Below, one piece after another: positions 8,201 to 16,635 of a stretch of 64,000 bases of DNA. Every line of letters starts with the position of its first letter. The first letter of the stretch is position 1. A program made the position numbers and the translations under genes. The notes under the pieces were generated by a model. It searched no databases, was not told the DNA's origin, and saw only the letters and a list, made by a program, of their open reading frames with translations. The stretch comes from Leptofilum sp965223525 (GTDB lineage: Bacteria > Chloroflexota > Anaerolineae > Promineifilales > Promineifilaceae), in assembly GCF_965223525.1 (NCBI RefSeq), contig NZ_OZ245005.1, positions 1,984,001-2,048,000 on the forward strand, given 5' to 3'.

Positions 8201-9139
8201 GTGAACTTAGCTGGACTCAAAATAGGACACGCCACCGATGAGCAGTTCCACACGGGCTGCACCGTATTTTTATGCCCACCCAACACCGTTGCCAGCGTGG
8301 ACGTGCGTGGCCCGGCACCGGGAAGCCGGGAGGCGATGCTGCTTCAGCCGGACAAACCAATTCAGTACATTCAGGCGGTGATGCTAACGGGGGGAAGTGC
8401 CTTTGGCCTGGCCACTGCCGACGGCGCGATGCGTTGGCTAGCTGAACACGACATCGGTCATCCCACGCCCATCCGCCCAATTCCGCTGGTGCCAACGGCC
8501 GTTGTCTACGACCTGTTCATGAATAATGGCCAACACCCACCTGACGCCGAGAGGGGCTACGAGGCCTGCCAAAACGCCAGGGACACCAACGTGGCGCAGG
8601 GCAACGTGGGGGCAGGTGCGGGCGTAACCGTGGGCAAATGGGGTGGCTTCCAGACCATTATGAAGGGCGGCTTTGGCCTACACAGCATGGAGGTTGACGG
8701 CGTGGTTGTGGGTGCTGGTGCGGTAGTCAATGCTATTGGGGATGTGGTGAATGTGGATGGATCGGTTTTGGCTGGTGCGCGGGATGCGAACGGCCGTTGG
8801 CTGGTAGAAGAAAACCCGTACCGGCAATTCCCAAACTTGCCCCAAACGCCAGTTGGCACCAATACGACCCTGGTCGTCGTGTTTACCAATGCCAAGCTCA
8901 CTAAAATTGAGGTAAATCGCCTGGCACAGCGGGCGCATGACGGCTTTGCTATCGCCATCCGCCCCGTTCACACCACGCATGATGGCGATACAGCCTACGC
9001 TTTAGCCACAGGGCAAGTGGAGGCTTCATTTGATCTAGTGGCAAACGTGGCGGTTGAGGTTGTGGCTGAGGCAATTCGCAACGGGGTCCGGGCAGCAGCA
9101 GCCGTCGGCCCAATACCGGGCTTGTTGTCCGATACTTGA
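8201..9139 (+). CDS. P1-family self-processing peptidase (DmpA/NylC-like)
   Basis: 312 residues, start GTG 8201 after AAGGAT. Seen: LTGGSAFGLATADGAMRWL, GNVGAGAGVTVGKWGG, GGFGLHSMEVDGVVVGAGAVVN and the cleavage-site region GTNTTLVVVFTNAKL. In this N-terminal nucleophile family the precursor cuts itself just before a Ser or Thr, which becomes the catalytic residue; here the NT|T context matches the nylon oligomer hydrolase NylC branch, so a Thr nucleophile is expected near residue 222. Family members act as aminopeptidases on D- or beta-amino peptides or cleave cyclic amides. No signal peptide is seen; it is probably cytoplasmic. Confidence 0.85.
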   Translation: MNLAGLKIGHATDEQFHTGCTVFLCPPNTVASVDVRGPAPGSREAMLLQPDKPIQYIQAVMLTGGSAFGLATADGAMRWLAEHDIGHPTPIRPIPLVPTAVVYDLFMNNGQHPPDAERGYEACQNARDTNVAQGNVGAGAGVTVGKWGGFQTIMKGGFGLHSMEVDGVVVGAGAVVNAIGDVVNVDGSVLAGARDANGRWLVEENPYRQFPNLPQTPVGTNTTLVVVFTNAKLTKIEVNRLAQRAHDGFAIAIRPVHTTHDGDTAYALATGQVEASFDLVANVAVEVVAEAIRNGVRAAAAVGPIPGLLSDT

Positions 9140-9172
9140 AAATAATCATATACAAATGAGGGAAGAGCGACA

Positions 9173-9502
9173 ATGGAATTCAAAAAATATGACACAGTTG
9201 TTACCGCCGATGATGTTGATTTAGGGGAGTTGTTACGCATTCATCACCGAGAGGAAGATGTGAATCCAGAGCTGCGCCTTTATGCCAGCTACCTGGAAGT
9301 TTGGAGTATCGAACTGGGAGGGCATATTTACATACCTACCGATTACATTGATGAACATGATGCGGCCAACAGAATAATTTACATTACAGAAATGCTGAGT
9401 ACGGTACAGCAAGAGACTTGGGATCGGGCACCGAGCTTCGTTGCTGGCCGCCAAAGCCGCAAAGAAGAGCTGCCCATAGAAGGAACCGAATCCATTGCCT
9501 AG
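9173..9502 (+). CDS. Small hypothetical protein, PRC-barrel-like
   Basis: 109 residues, ATG 9173 with GGGAAGAG upstream. The first 70 residues (FKKYDTVVTADDVDLGELLRIHHR and LEVWSIELGGHIYIPTDYI) have the alternating pattern of PRC-barrel or DUF2171-type beta folds, which bind ligands or partners in several bacterial proteins. The last 20 residues are polar and probably disordered. The function is unknown. It stands between the peptidase and the FNT channel on the same strand. Confidence 0.6.
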   Translation: MEFKKYDTVVTADDVDLGELLRIHHREEDVNPELRLYASYLEVWSIELGGHIYIPTDYIDEHDAANRIIYITEMLSTVQQETWDRAPSFVAGRQSRKEELPIEGTESIA

Positions 9503-9526
9503 AAACTAAAGGGTTTACCAGATTTT

Positions 9527-9578
9527 CTTTGAGTTCTCGGTGTAACTCTGTGCCTCCTCCGTGCAACTCTGTGTTCCG
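9527..9578. repeat. Spacer of the CTCTGTG word family
   Basis: The sequence holds GGTGTAACTCTGTGCC and CGTGCAACTCTGTG in tandem, words also used in the hairpin spacers at 26516, 43467 and 47098. Here they do not form a good hairpin, so this may be half of a degenerate element. Confidence 0.45.
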
Positions 9579-9607
9579 CTTTTATTTACAAGGGAGAAAT
9601 GATAGTT

Positions 9608-10483
9608 ATGACTGTGCAAAATGTTGGTTTTAATGCCGATGCTCTGGTGCCGAAAGAGATGGCCCACAAGGCAGAGGCGGCGGGCGTGGCCAAAGCAACG
9701 CTTGGCCCGCTGCGAATGTTAGCCCTGGCAATCTTAGCCGGGGCTTTTATTGGTTTGGGGGCTATTTTTGCCACCACTGTGACGACGGGCAGCACACTCT
9801 CTTTTGGGTTAACAAAGTTGTTGAGTGGCCTAGTTTTTTGTTTGGGGCTTATTTTGGTGATTGGGGCTGGAGCGGAACTGTTCACAGGCAATAATTTGAT
9901 TGTGATGGCCTGGGCGGCAGGCAAGGTGACAACGGGGCAGGTTTTACGCAATTGGATGATTGTTTATTTGGGTAATTTTGTGGGTTCGGTAGCAACGGCC
10001 GTTATGATGTTTTTTAGTCAGCAATACAAATTTGCCAACGGTGCACTTGGCCAGAATGCGCTCAACATTGCCAATGGCAAAGTCAATCTGGAATTTGGGC
10101 AGGCGCTGGTGCTGGGCATTATGTGCAACGCGCTGGTTTGCTTGGCCGTTTGGCTGTGCATGGGGGCTCGCAGTGCGACAGACAAGATTTTGGCGATTAT
10201 TTTTCCCATTACCGCGTTTGTGGCCGCTGGCTTTGAGCATAGCGTGGCCAATATGTATTTCATTCCAATGGGTTTGCTGATTAAAGGCGGGGCACCGGCT
10301 GAGTTTTGGGCAGGTATTGGCAGTACGGCCGTTTCCTACGACTCGCTCACTTGGGGTAACTTTTTCATGCGGAACCTGCTGCCTGTTACCATCGGCAACA
10401 TCATTGGTGGCGCACTCATGGTTGGGCTGGCTTACTGGTTCATTTACTTGCGCCCCACTTGGACTGGCGCCAAGCAATCGTAA
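9608..10483 (+). CDS. Formate/nitrite transporter family channel
   Basis: 291 residues, pentameric FNT family. Start ATG 9608 is preferred over 9599 because AGGGAG at 9591-9596 is too near the latter. Six membrane helices are visible; diagnostic motifs are GAFIGLGAIFA, GAELFTGNNLIV, NWMIVYLGNFVGS, GIMCNALVCLAVW and the conserved central His in AGFEHSVANMYFIPMG. It moves formate, nitrite or a related small monovalent anion across the inner membrane; the exact anion cannot be read from sequence. No formate lyase or nitrite reductase is nearby. Three ACGGCCGT sites lie in or just after it. Confidence 0.9.
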   Translation: MTVQNVGFNADALVPKEMAHKAEAAGVAKATLGPLRMLALAILAGAFIGLGAIFATTVTTGSTLSFGLTKLLSGLVFCLGLILVIGAGAELFTGNNLIVMAWAAGKVTTGQVLRNWMIVYLGNFVGSVATAVMMFFSQQYKFANGALGQNALNIANGKVNLEFGQALVLGIMCNALVCLAVWLCMGARSATDKILAIIFPITAFVAAGFEHSVANMYFIPMGLLIKGGAPAEFWAGIGSTAVSYDSLTWGNFFMRNLLPVTIGNIIGGALMVGLAYWFIYLRPTWTGAKQS

Positions 10484-10518
10484 CGGCCGTTCGGAATTAA
10501 TATATTGATGTATTGCGT

Positions 10519-10558
10519 ACTGCGTATTGCGTAGCCAGTACGTTACGCAATACGCAGT
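10519..10558. repeat. Perfect 15-bp intergenic hairpin
   Basis: ACTGCGTATTGCGTA (10519-10533) pairs with 10544-10558 around a 10-nt loop. It lies between convergent genes (FNT channel and MFS) and may serve as terminator. The same TGCGTA words appear in the hairpin at 62687-62725. Confidence 0.7.
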
Positions 10559-10594
10559 ATGCAAAATCCATGAAATCCTAAAGACTCGGAATAT

Positions 10595-11977
10595 TTAATG
10601 GGCACCACCGCGACTGAGTCCGGGAGCGGCCGTTTCTTCCTGACCTGGTTTTAGATACTGTAAGGCCACATAAAGTAAAACCGCCATAACACCGCCCCAG
10701 AACAGAAATGGCGCCGTAGAGCCCAGAGCTTCAAATAATGCGCCCCCGATAATCGGTGCCAGGGCATTGGCCCCGCTAAAAAATGAGGCCGAAATCCCCA
10801 GCATTCCCCCAACTTCATTGGCCGCAATTCGCTTGGTAATGAGGCTGTTAATGGCTGGTTGCAAAATGCCGCCGCCAATTCCGGCGGGAATCATCATCAC
10901 CAAAAGCCAAGCGATGCCGAGCCAGCTACTGTCCGCTTCATTGGGCAGCTCTACGGGAAAATCTGAGCGAATGGATTCACCAGAGCCATCTGATGTGCTG
11001 CTTAGCTCTTCGATAAGTTCTGCTTCACTGTACCAGGGCACGGGCTGATGCGGGGTAAATCCCATCAGAGTGAGACCGACAGCCAGCAGCCCCAATCCCC
11101 CATAAACGAGCCGCCGGTCGCCATACTTTCGGCTCCAGCGGCCAATGAGCCCGCCCTGCACAGCCACCACAATAAAGCCCACAAAGACAAAAACCACCGC
11201 ATTGCCAGAGGCATTCAGCCCCAACCGATTGAGCGTAAACAGTGCCAAAATTTGCTCGAAACCCCCAAAGGCCAACTGTTGAGCAAACATCAACACCAGC
11301 AGCAAGCCAACGGCGGGATGTTTGACGGCCGTTACCAAAGCCCCCAAACTTAACGACACTTTACCCCCAGCAAGCTGACGCTTTTCTGGCGTCAAGGTTT
11401 CTTTGAACCAGGTTGAAGTGAGAATGATTGAAAAAAGTGAAAATGCAGCGGCTGCAAAAGCAGGCACGCTGTAATCATTATCGGTCAAAGCCAAAGAAAC
11501 AAAGGCAATAACCGGGCCAATGATAAAGCCCAGCCCAAACGCTGCCCCAATAAGCCCCAAGCCCTGCGTTCGGGTTTTTTCTGTGGTGCTATCGCTGATG
11601 GCGGCCTGGGCAGTCGCAATATTTGCGCCACTAATGCCATCAATCAGGCGAGAAACAAAAATCAGCCAGAGGGAATTGGCAAACCCAAGCAGCAAAAATC
11701 CAGCAAAAGTACCAATTTGACTAACGATTAGGACAGGCTTACGGCCGTACTTATCAGACAACCTGCCCAGGATAGGCGCACCCAAAAATTGCATTAACGG
11801 GTAGGCAGCCCCAAGCAATCCAATGACAAATGGCGACGCCCCGAACGCCGTGGCGTAGAGGGGCAAAAGGGGAATAATGATCGTCAATCCAAGCAAATCA
11901 ACCAAAACAATGACAAAAATTGGCAAAATGCGCTTGAAATCTAACTTCTCCTCATTAGCGAGGGGTGCTTCACTCAT
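10595..11977 (-). CDS. MFS drug/metabolite exporter, TetA/DHA1-like
   Basis: 460 residues with twelve membrane segments. Motif A is clear (GRLSDKYGRKPVLIV), as is the ISGANIATAQAAISDSTTEKTR stretch typical of TetA-like antiporters and the GFIIGPVIA motif C. A polar loop of about 45 residues (near 310-355) separates helices in the C-terminal half. It probably expels a drug-like or cationic compound with proton exchange. No regulator is adjacent. Substrate unknown. Confidence 0.88.
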   Translation of the reverse strand: MSEAPLANEEKLDFKRILPIFVIVLVDLLGLTIIIPLLPLYATAFGASPFVIGLLGAAYPLMQFLGAPILGRLSDKYGRKPVLIVSQIGTFAGFLLLGFANSLWLIFVSRLIDGISGANIATAQAAISDSTTEKTRTQGLGLIGAAFGLGFIIGPVIAFVSLALTDNDYSVPAFAAAAFSLFSIILTSTWFKETLTPEKRQLAGGKVSLSLGALVTAVKHPAVGLLLVLMFAQQLAFGGFEQILALFTLNRLGLNASGNAVVFVFVGFIVVAVQGGLIGRWSRKYGDRRLVYGGLGLLAVGLTLMGFTPHQPVPWYSEAELIEELSSTSDGSGESIRSDFPVELPNEADSSWLGIAWLLVMMIPAGIGGGILQPAINSLITKRIAANEVGGMLGISASFFSGANALAPIIGGALFEALGSTAPFLFWGGVMAVLLYVALQYLKPGQEETAAPGLSRGGAH

Positions 11978-12180
11978 AAAATCTCCTAATCACAATCACT
12001 TTTGGAATCATATCGTGAAGCAGGAGTGCGTCAACCCATAAGCACGGACTTTGCAAGCGCATTTGTAACAGTTGTGACATTCTTCACATTGAAGCGAGCA
12101 AATCTTCACTAACCAAAATTCGGCAAAAACTGGATAATTTTACTGTTGGATTATTGTCTTGAACGTTAATAAACCATTTT

Positions 12181-12210
12181 GCTGCCTACAATAACTGGGC
12201 AGCTTTTTTT
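12181..12210 (+). terminator. Terminator-like hairpin in the leader of the oxidoreductase operon
   Basis: GCTGCC (12181-12186) pairs with GGCAGC (12198-12203) and is followed by seven Ts (12204-12210). No plus-strand gene ends just before it, so it may be an attenuator for the operon starting at 12405 or a relic. The promoter position would decide. Confidence 0.5.
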
Positions 12211-12264
12211 GTTTTTAGAACGTGTTGCCATTTTTGGGCAACAATCCCACTATTTCCTAAATTT

Positions 12265-12370
12265 GCAAACCACAAAAACTATTTTGGACAACAAAGAACC
12301 TTTTCTCAGTGGTTTGCTCAAGTAAAAGCGGGAGAAATGGCTTAGCTTATTTCAAGGTGTTTTCCCGCTT
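12265..12370 (+). promoter_or_regulatory. Candidate structured RNA element, copy 1 (upstream of 2-oxoacid oxidoreductase operon)
   Basis: Hairpin A: GCAAACCAC (12265-12273) with GTGGTTTGC (12309-12317), 35-nt loop. Hairpin B: AAGCGGGA (12326-12333) with TCCCGCTT (12363-12370). The 25 bases at 12303-12327 match 16672-16696 at 23 positions. In copy 2 the stems are kept by different bases, the loop is again 35 nt, and the distance to the start codon is the same within one base. Function unknown; a cis-acting leader RNA is the best guess. Confidence 0.5.
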
Positions 12371-12404
12371 GTACAACTCTAAACAACTATGGAGGTTCCA
12401 TTAA

Positions 12405-12674
12405 ATGGCTACTGGACGTATTGTCATAGATGCCGAACGTTGTAAAGGGTGTGAACTGTGCATTCCCACTTGTCCCCCGTCAGTTATCCTGTTGGCAGAA
12501 AGCCTCAATACAAAAGGATACCGCCCCGCATTGTATGCAGACCCGTCACATTTGTGCACGGGCTGTGCACTTTGTGCGGTGGTTTGCCCAGACGGCTGCA
12601 TTACAGTGTTCCGCGATATTCCCCAGAAGCAAAAAAATCATAAACAACCAAAGGAGGCGCTGGCGCATGTCTAA
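12405..12674 (+). CDS. 2-oxoacid:ferredoxin oxidoreductase, delta (ferredoxin) subunit
   Basis: 89 residues with two [4Fe-4S] motifs, CKGCELCIPTCP (from residue 13) and CTGCALCAVVCP (from about residue 47). It carries electrons from the thiamine-dependent catalytic subunits to external ferredoxin. GGAGG precedes the ATG. It overlaps the alpha subunit gene by eight bases, so the two are coupled. It is the first gene of the operon delta-alpha-beta-aminotransferase-gamma. Confidence 0.9.
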   Translation: MATGRIVIDAERCKGCELCIPTCPPSVILLAESLNTKGYRPALYADPSHLCTGCALCAVVCPDGCITVFRDIPQKQKNHKQPKEALAHV

Positions 12675-13734
12675 ACAGCTACTCAAGGGTAACGTGGCTT
12701 TTGCCGAAGCGGCCGTTCGGGCCGGGTGCGAAGCCTATTTTGGGTATCCGATTACCCCTCAAACAGAACTGCTGGAGCATATGTCTAGCCGGATGCTTGA
12801 GCTGGATCGCGTCTTTTTGCAGGCAGAAAGCGAAGTGGCGGCCATCAACATGGTGTACGGTGCCGCCGCCGCTGGCGTGCGGACGATGACCTCATCCAGC
12901 AGCCCCGGCATCAGCCTGATGCAGGAAGGATTTAGCTACATTGCAGGTTCTGAAGTACCTGTAGTCATCATTGATGTGATGCGTGGCGGCCCTGGTTTGG
13001 GCAACATCCAGCCCAGCCAATCAGATTACAATCAGGTTACTAAATCGGCCGGACATGGTGATTTCCATCCCATCGTATTAGCTCCCGCCAACGTGCAAGA
13101 AGCGATTGATTTAACGGTGTTGGCCTTTGATTTGGCAGATAAATACCGCACGCTGGTCTTTGTGGTGGCAGATGGTGCCATCGGCCAGATGATGGAACCG
13201 GCGGAACTGCCCCCGATGCGTGAACTGCCCGTGGAACGGCCGTCTTGGGCGTTAACCGGTGCCAAAAACCGCGAAAGAAATTTGGTAAATTCACTTTACA
13301 TGGGCGTAGACAATCTGGAAATGCTTAACGAGAAGCTGCAAAGCAAGCTGGCGATCATCGAGCAGCAAGAGGTTCGGTACGACACACAATTCATTGAAGA
13401 TGCGGAGATTGTGTTGGTTGCTTTTGGTACAGCTGCTCGCGTGGCGCAAACGGCCGTTAAACATCTTCGGGATCGTGGCTTACCAGTGGGGCTTTTCCGC
13501 CCCATCAGCCTGTGGCCGTTCCCGGAAAAAGCGTTGGCTGACGTGGCGCAGAAGAGCAAGGGGCTGTTTGTCGTAGAAATGAACGCTGGCCAAATGCTAC
13601 ACGACGTGCGTATGGTGGCTGGCATCCACAAGCCAGTTAAATTCCTGGGACGCATGGGTGGCCGGATTCCGCTGCCCGAAGAAGTTGAGCAAGAAGCCGA
13701 AGCATTGCTAGAACAATTGGCGGTTACCGACTAA
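12667..13734 (+). CDS. 2-oxoacid:ferredoxin oxidoreductase, alpha subunit (VorB-like)
   Basis: 355 residues from ATG 12667 (GGAGG nine bases before it). Diagnostic blocks are AYFGYPITPQTELLEHM, QAESEVAAINMVYGAAAAGVR, TSSSSPGISLMQEG and MRGGPGLGNIQPSQSDYNQ. This pattern is closest to the 3-methyl-2-oxobutanoate (2-ketoisovalerate) branch as I recall it, but 2-oxoglutarate enzymes are very similar. Together with the beta subunit it decarboxylates a 2-oxoacid to acyl-CoA and reduces ferredoxin. The C-terminal half holds the usual transketolase C-like domain. Confidence 0.88.
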   Translation: MSKQLLKGNVAFAEAAVRAGCEAYFGYPITPQTELLEHMSSRMLELDRVFLQAESEVAAINMVYGAAAAGVRTMTSSSSPGISLMQEGFSYIAGSEVPVVIIDVMRGGPGLGNIQPSQSDYNQVTKSAGHGDFHPIVLAPANVQEAIDLTVLAFDLADKYRTLVFVVADGAIGQMMEPAELPPMRELPVERPSWALTGAKNRERNLVNSLYMGVDNLEMLNEKLQSKLAIIEQQEVRYDTQFIEDAEIVLVAFGTAARVAQTAVKHLRDRGLPVGLFRPISLWPFPEKALADVAQKSKGLFVVEMNAGQMLHDVRMVAGIHKPVKFLGRMGGRIPLPEEVEQEAEALLEQLAVTD

Positions 13735-13752
13735 CCGGGAGAAAACAAACAA

Positions 13753-14568
13753 ATGGATACTTTGATACAAGAACCAGCCACCATTCAACCTTTGGAAAAA
13801 ATAACCTACGAACGGCCGTCTAGCCTTTGCAACGTTGATACCCATTATTGCCCCGGCTGCACGCACGGCACGGCCCATCGCTTAGTGGCCGAAGTGATTG
13901 ACGAATTAGGCATCATGGAGGACACAATCCTGGTTTCCTCCGTTGGCTGTTCCGTCTTTTCATACAACTATTTTGAAGTAGACGCCTGCGAAGCTGCCCA
14001 CGGCCGTGCGCCAGCAATGGCTACTGGCGTTAAGCGGGTCAATCCCGACAAAATCGTTTTCACTTACCAAGGGGATGGCGATTTAGCCTCCATCGGTACG
14101 GCCGAAATCATCCACGCCGCTGCTCGTGGTGAAAAAATCACCGTCATCTTCATCAACAACGCCATTTACGGCATGACTGGTGGGCAAATGGCCCCCACCA
14201 GCCTGATTGGCCAAAAAACCACCTCCTCACCCTTTGGCCGGGATGCAGATTTGGCGGGTAAGCCGATTCACATGGCGGAGTTGCTGGCCCAACTGCCGGG
14301 CGTGGTTTACAGCGTGCGCCGCAGCTTGCACGATGCCCGCCACACAATTCAAGCCAAAAAAGCAATCCGCACCGCCTTCGACGCACAGATCAACAATTTG
14401 GGTTTTAGCGTGGTAGAACTGCTTTCTAGCTGCCCCACCAACTGGGGAATGACCCCCACCGAGGCACTTGATTGGGTGAAGGAAGATATGGTGCCTTTCT
14501 ACCCGCTTGGTGATTACAAAGTAGATGATCGTTTAGCAACAAAAAGAAGAAAAGGAGCCAAGAAATGA
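13753..14568 (+). CDS. 2-oxoacid:ferredoxin oxidoreductase, beta (TPP-binding) subunit
   Basis: 271 residues. The thiamine diphosphate/Mg motif is GDGDLASIGTAEIIHAAARGEKITVIFINN, followed by the AIYGMTGGQMAPTS loop characteristic of this subunit; HYCPGCTHGTAHR near the N terminus is the conserved entry motif. It completes the active site with the alpha subunit. It overlaps the next gene, an aminotransferase, by ATGA, showing that the aminotransferase is translated with the oxidoreductase. Confidence 0.9.
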   Translation: MDTLIQEPATIQPLEKITYERPSSLCNVDTHYCPGCTHGTAHRLVAEVIDELGIMEDTILVSSVGCSVFSYNYFEVDACEAAHGRAPAMATGVKRVNPDKIVFTYQGDGDLASIGTAEIIHAAARGEKITVIFINNAIYGMTGGQMAPTSLIGQKTTSSPFGRDADLAGKPIHMAELLAQLPGVVYSVRRSLHDARHTIQAKKAIRTAFDAQINNLGFSVVELLSSCPTNWGMTPTEALDWVKEDMVPFYPLGDYKVDDRLATKRRKGAKK

Positions 14569-15830
14569 GTACCCCCTGGCATCATCGTTATGCACAGCGC
14601 ACCCAGCGCATGGGCAGTTCGATGATTCGTGAACTGCTCAAGCTGACGCAGCGACCTGACATTATTTCTTTTGCAGGTGGCTTGCCTGCGCCAGAGATGT
14701 TCCCCGTGGAAGCGTTTGAGGCGGCCAGCAGCCGGGTTTTGCAGGAGCATGGTAGCCAAGCGCTACAATACAGCACCACCGAGGGCTATTTGCCGCTGCG
14801 CGAGTTCATCGTGGAAAAGATGGGGCGTTATGGCATTGAAGCGTCGGTGGATAATGTGCTGATTACCAGCGGCTCGCAGCAGGCGCTGGACCTCATCGGC
14901 AAGCTGCTTATCAATCCCGGCGATTTGATTTTGACGGAACGGCCGTCTTACTTGGGCGCAATTCAGGCATGGCGAGCCTACCAGGCAGAGTTTAGCTCGG
15001 TGCCGATAGACCATGACGGGCTGCGTGTGGACTTGCTGGAAGAGGCACTTTGCGGTGGCCCAAAATTTATGTACGTGCTGCCCAACTTCCAAAATCCGGG
15101 TGGCGTTACCCTCTCTTACGAGCGGCGGCTGGCTCTGATTGACATTGCAGACCATTACGGCGTGCCCATCATCGAAGATGATCCTTATGGCGAATTGCGC
15201 TTTGAGGGGGAACACATTCCGCCGCTGGTGGTACTAGATGCGGATAAATTGAACGGCCGTCAGTACATCCACCACGATGATCCCCATTGTTACTTCAAAG
15301 GCAACGTCATCTACATGAGCACCTTCTCCAAAACGTTAGCCCCTGGCCTCCGCCTGGGCTGGATTGTGGCACCCAAGCGCGTGATTCAGCAATGTGTGAT
15401 GACCAAGCAGGGAATGGATTTGCACACCAGCAGCTTTATTCAGATGGTGGCCTATGAAGTGGCAAAAGATGGATTTTTAACCGAACACGTCCGCAACATT
15501 CGGGATGTGTATCGGCAACGCCGTGACATCATGCTAGCTGCCATGACGGAGCATTTTCCGCCTGGGGTTAACTGGACGCATCCACAAGGCGGCTTGTTCC
15601 TGTGGGTAACCATGCCAGATGAGTTGGACAGTACGGCCGTTCTGGAAGAAGCCATCGCCAACAAGGTTGCTTTTGTACCCGGAGCGACTTTCTACCCAAA
15701 CGATGGCGGAGAGAACAGCTTCCGCCTCAACTTCTCTAACGCCACGCCTGAGGAAATTCAGGAAGGCATTGCCCGTTTGGGGCAGGTATTGCAGCATGTG
15801 TTGGACCCAGTGCCAGCCGCAGCTTTTTAG
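14565..15830 (+). CDS. PLP-dependent aminotransferase, class I/II, inside the oxidoreductase operon
   Basis: 421 residues, fold type I. Seen: the N-terminal SFAGGLPAPEMFP motif of the 2-aminoadipate/LysN-like and MocR-related group, TSGSQQALDLIGKLLINPGD, NFQNPGGVTLS, IIEDDPYGELRF, the PLP lysine in STFSKTLAPGLRLGW and the substrate Arg in NSFRLNFS. It would turn an amino acid into the 2-oxoacid that the surrounding oxidoreductase consumes, linking amino acid breakdown to acyl-CoA and reduced ferredoxin. The exact amino acid is not clear; branched-chain or aromatic ones fit the operon. Coupled to the beta gene. Confidence 0.87.
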   Translation: MSTPWHHRYAQRTQRMGSSMIRELLKLTQRPDIISFAGGLPAPEMFPVEAFEAASSRVLQEHGSQALQYSTTEGYLPLREFIVEKMGRYGIEASVDNVLITSGSQQALDLIGKLLINPGDLILTERPSYLGAIQAWRAYQAEFSSVPIDHDGLRVDLLEEALCGGPKFMYVLPNFQNPGGVTLSYERRLALIDIADHYGVPIIEDDPYGELRFEGEHIPPLVVLDADKLNGRQYIHHDDPHCYFKGNVIYMSTFSKTLAPGLRLGWIVAPKRVIQQCVMTKQGMDLHTSSFIQMVAYEVAKDGFLTEHVRNIRDVYRQRRDIMLAAMTEHFPPGVNWTHPQGGLFLWVTMPDELDSTAVLEEAIANKVAFVPGATFYPNDGGENSFRLNFSNATPEEIQEGIARLGQVLQHVLDPVPAAAF

Positions 15831-15837
15831 AAAACCA

Positions 15838-15870
15838 AGACCCCAAGGGTTTTCAAAACCCTTGGGGTCT
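15838..15870. repeat. Perfect 16-bp hairpin inside the oxidoreductase operon
   Basis: AGACCCCAAGGGTTTT (15838-15853) is complementary to 15855-15870 with a single base between. It separates the aminotransferase from the gamma subunit gene. It could lower or tune expression of the gamma gene, or protect the upstream mRNA 3' end. Confidence 0.75.
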
Positions 15871-15891
15871 GCTTACATGAGGACACAAAGA

Positions 15892-16446
15892 ATGGAAACT
15901 TCAATTGTTATTTCCGGTTTTGGGGGTCAGGGGGTCTTGTTTGCGGGACAGCTGTTGGCGTATGCGGGGATGGATAACGGCCGTTACGTCACCTGGATTC
16001 CGTCGTATGGGCCAGAGATGCGCGGCGGCACGGCCAACTGCACCGTCATCATTAGCCACGATCCTATCGGTGCACCCATCGTTGCCCAGCCAGACATTGC
16101 CCTGGTATTTAACCTACCTTCTTACGAAAAATATGCCGATTTGGTGAAGCCTGGCGGGTTGTTGGTGGTTAACAACAGCATTGTCACCCCAGATGAACCC
16201 CGTGATGATTTAAACCTGGTAGAGATTCCAGCCAACGGCATTGCAGGCGAATTTGGCACGGTGAAAATGCTCAACATGGCCATGATTGGCGCGATGTTAG
16301 CCCATCATGATGTATTGCCAATCACGGCGTTGGAAGAGGCTCTGCGAGACCATTTGCCAGCGCGTAAACAACAATTCTTGCAAGGCAACCTGGATGTGCT
16401 GCACGCGGGTGCTCGCGCCGCAGCGAAACAGACAGCTTTAACTTAG
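15892..16446 (+). CDS. 2-oxoacid:ferredoxin oxidoreductase, gamma subunit
   Basis: 184 residues. Start ATG 15892 has GAGGA eight bases upstream; an ATG at 15877 is the alternative. The family hallmark ISGFGGQGVLFAGQLLAYAG is at the very N terminus, followed by IPSYGPEMRGGTANC. The gamma subunit closes over the thiamine site and completes the four-subunit enzyme. It is separated from the beta gene by the aminotransferase gene and a hairpin, and is followed by a terminator built from two iterated palindromes. Confidence 0.9.
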   Translation: METSIVISGFGGQGVLFAGQLLAYAGMDNGRYVTWIPSYGPEMRGGTANCTVIISHDPIGAPIVAQPDIALVFNLPSYEKYADLVKPGGLLVVNNSIVTPDEPRDDLNLVEIPANGIAGEFGTVKMLNMAMIGAMLAHHDVLPITALEEALRDHLPARKQQFLQGNLDVLHAGARAAAKQTALT

Positions 16447-16486
16447 AATTGTTCTGGCTTAGTCCAAGAGCATTGATTTTTAGATG

Positions 16487-16521
16487 AACGGCCGTTTGCC
16501 AATGAGCAACGGCCGTTTTTT
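16487..16521 (+). terminator. Intrinsic terminator formed by two copies of the iterated palindrome
   Basis: AACGGCCGTT at 16487-16496 and again at 16508-16517 can pair with each other as a 10-bp GC-rich stem, and the second copy runs into six Ts (16516-16521). It ends the oxidoreductase operon. Each copy could also fold on itself, but the spacing and T-run fit an intrinsic terminator. Confidence 0.75.
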
Positions 16522-16561
16522 CTGTCTAGCCACAACGGTTAAACTAGAGAAAAAGAGTGCT

Positions 16562-16623
16562 AGACTACAAAAGTCTTAGGAATGACGGTGATTTATCCAG
16601 AGATAGCAAGACTTTTGTAGTCT
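16562..16623. repeat. Hairpin of the GACTxCAAAAGTC family, copy A
   Basis: AGACTACAAAAGTCTT (16562-16577) pairs perfectly with 16608-16623 across 30 bases. A sister element with GACTTCAAAAGTC arms and a nearly equal spacer lies at 20961-21059, suggesting a dispersed palindromic family. Confidence 0.75.
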
Positions 16624-16635
16624 CCACTGCGTAGA

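Larger units (their letters stand above)
11978..12404. other. Long leader/spacer upstream of the oxidoreductase operon
   Basis: 427 bases without a gene between the divergent MFS gene and the ferredoxin gene. From left to right it holds AT-rich sequence, a terminator-like hairpin (12181-12210), a small hairpin GTTGCC...GGCAAC (12224-12242), and the two-hairpin element at 12265-12370 described separately. No leader peptide was found before the terminator-like hairpin. Confidence 0.55.

Noticed and set aside
11978..12180. Leader peptide for attenuation of the 2-oxoacid oxidoreductase operon
   Set aside because: A terminator-like hairpin exists at 12181-12210, but no short frame with an enriched amino acid and start codon precedes it.
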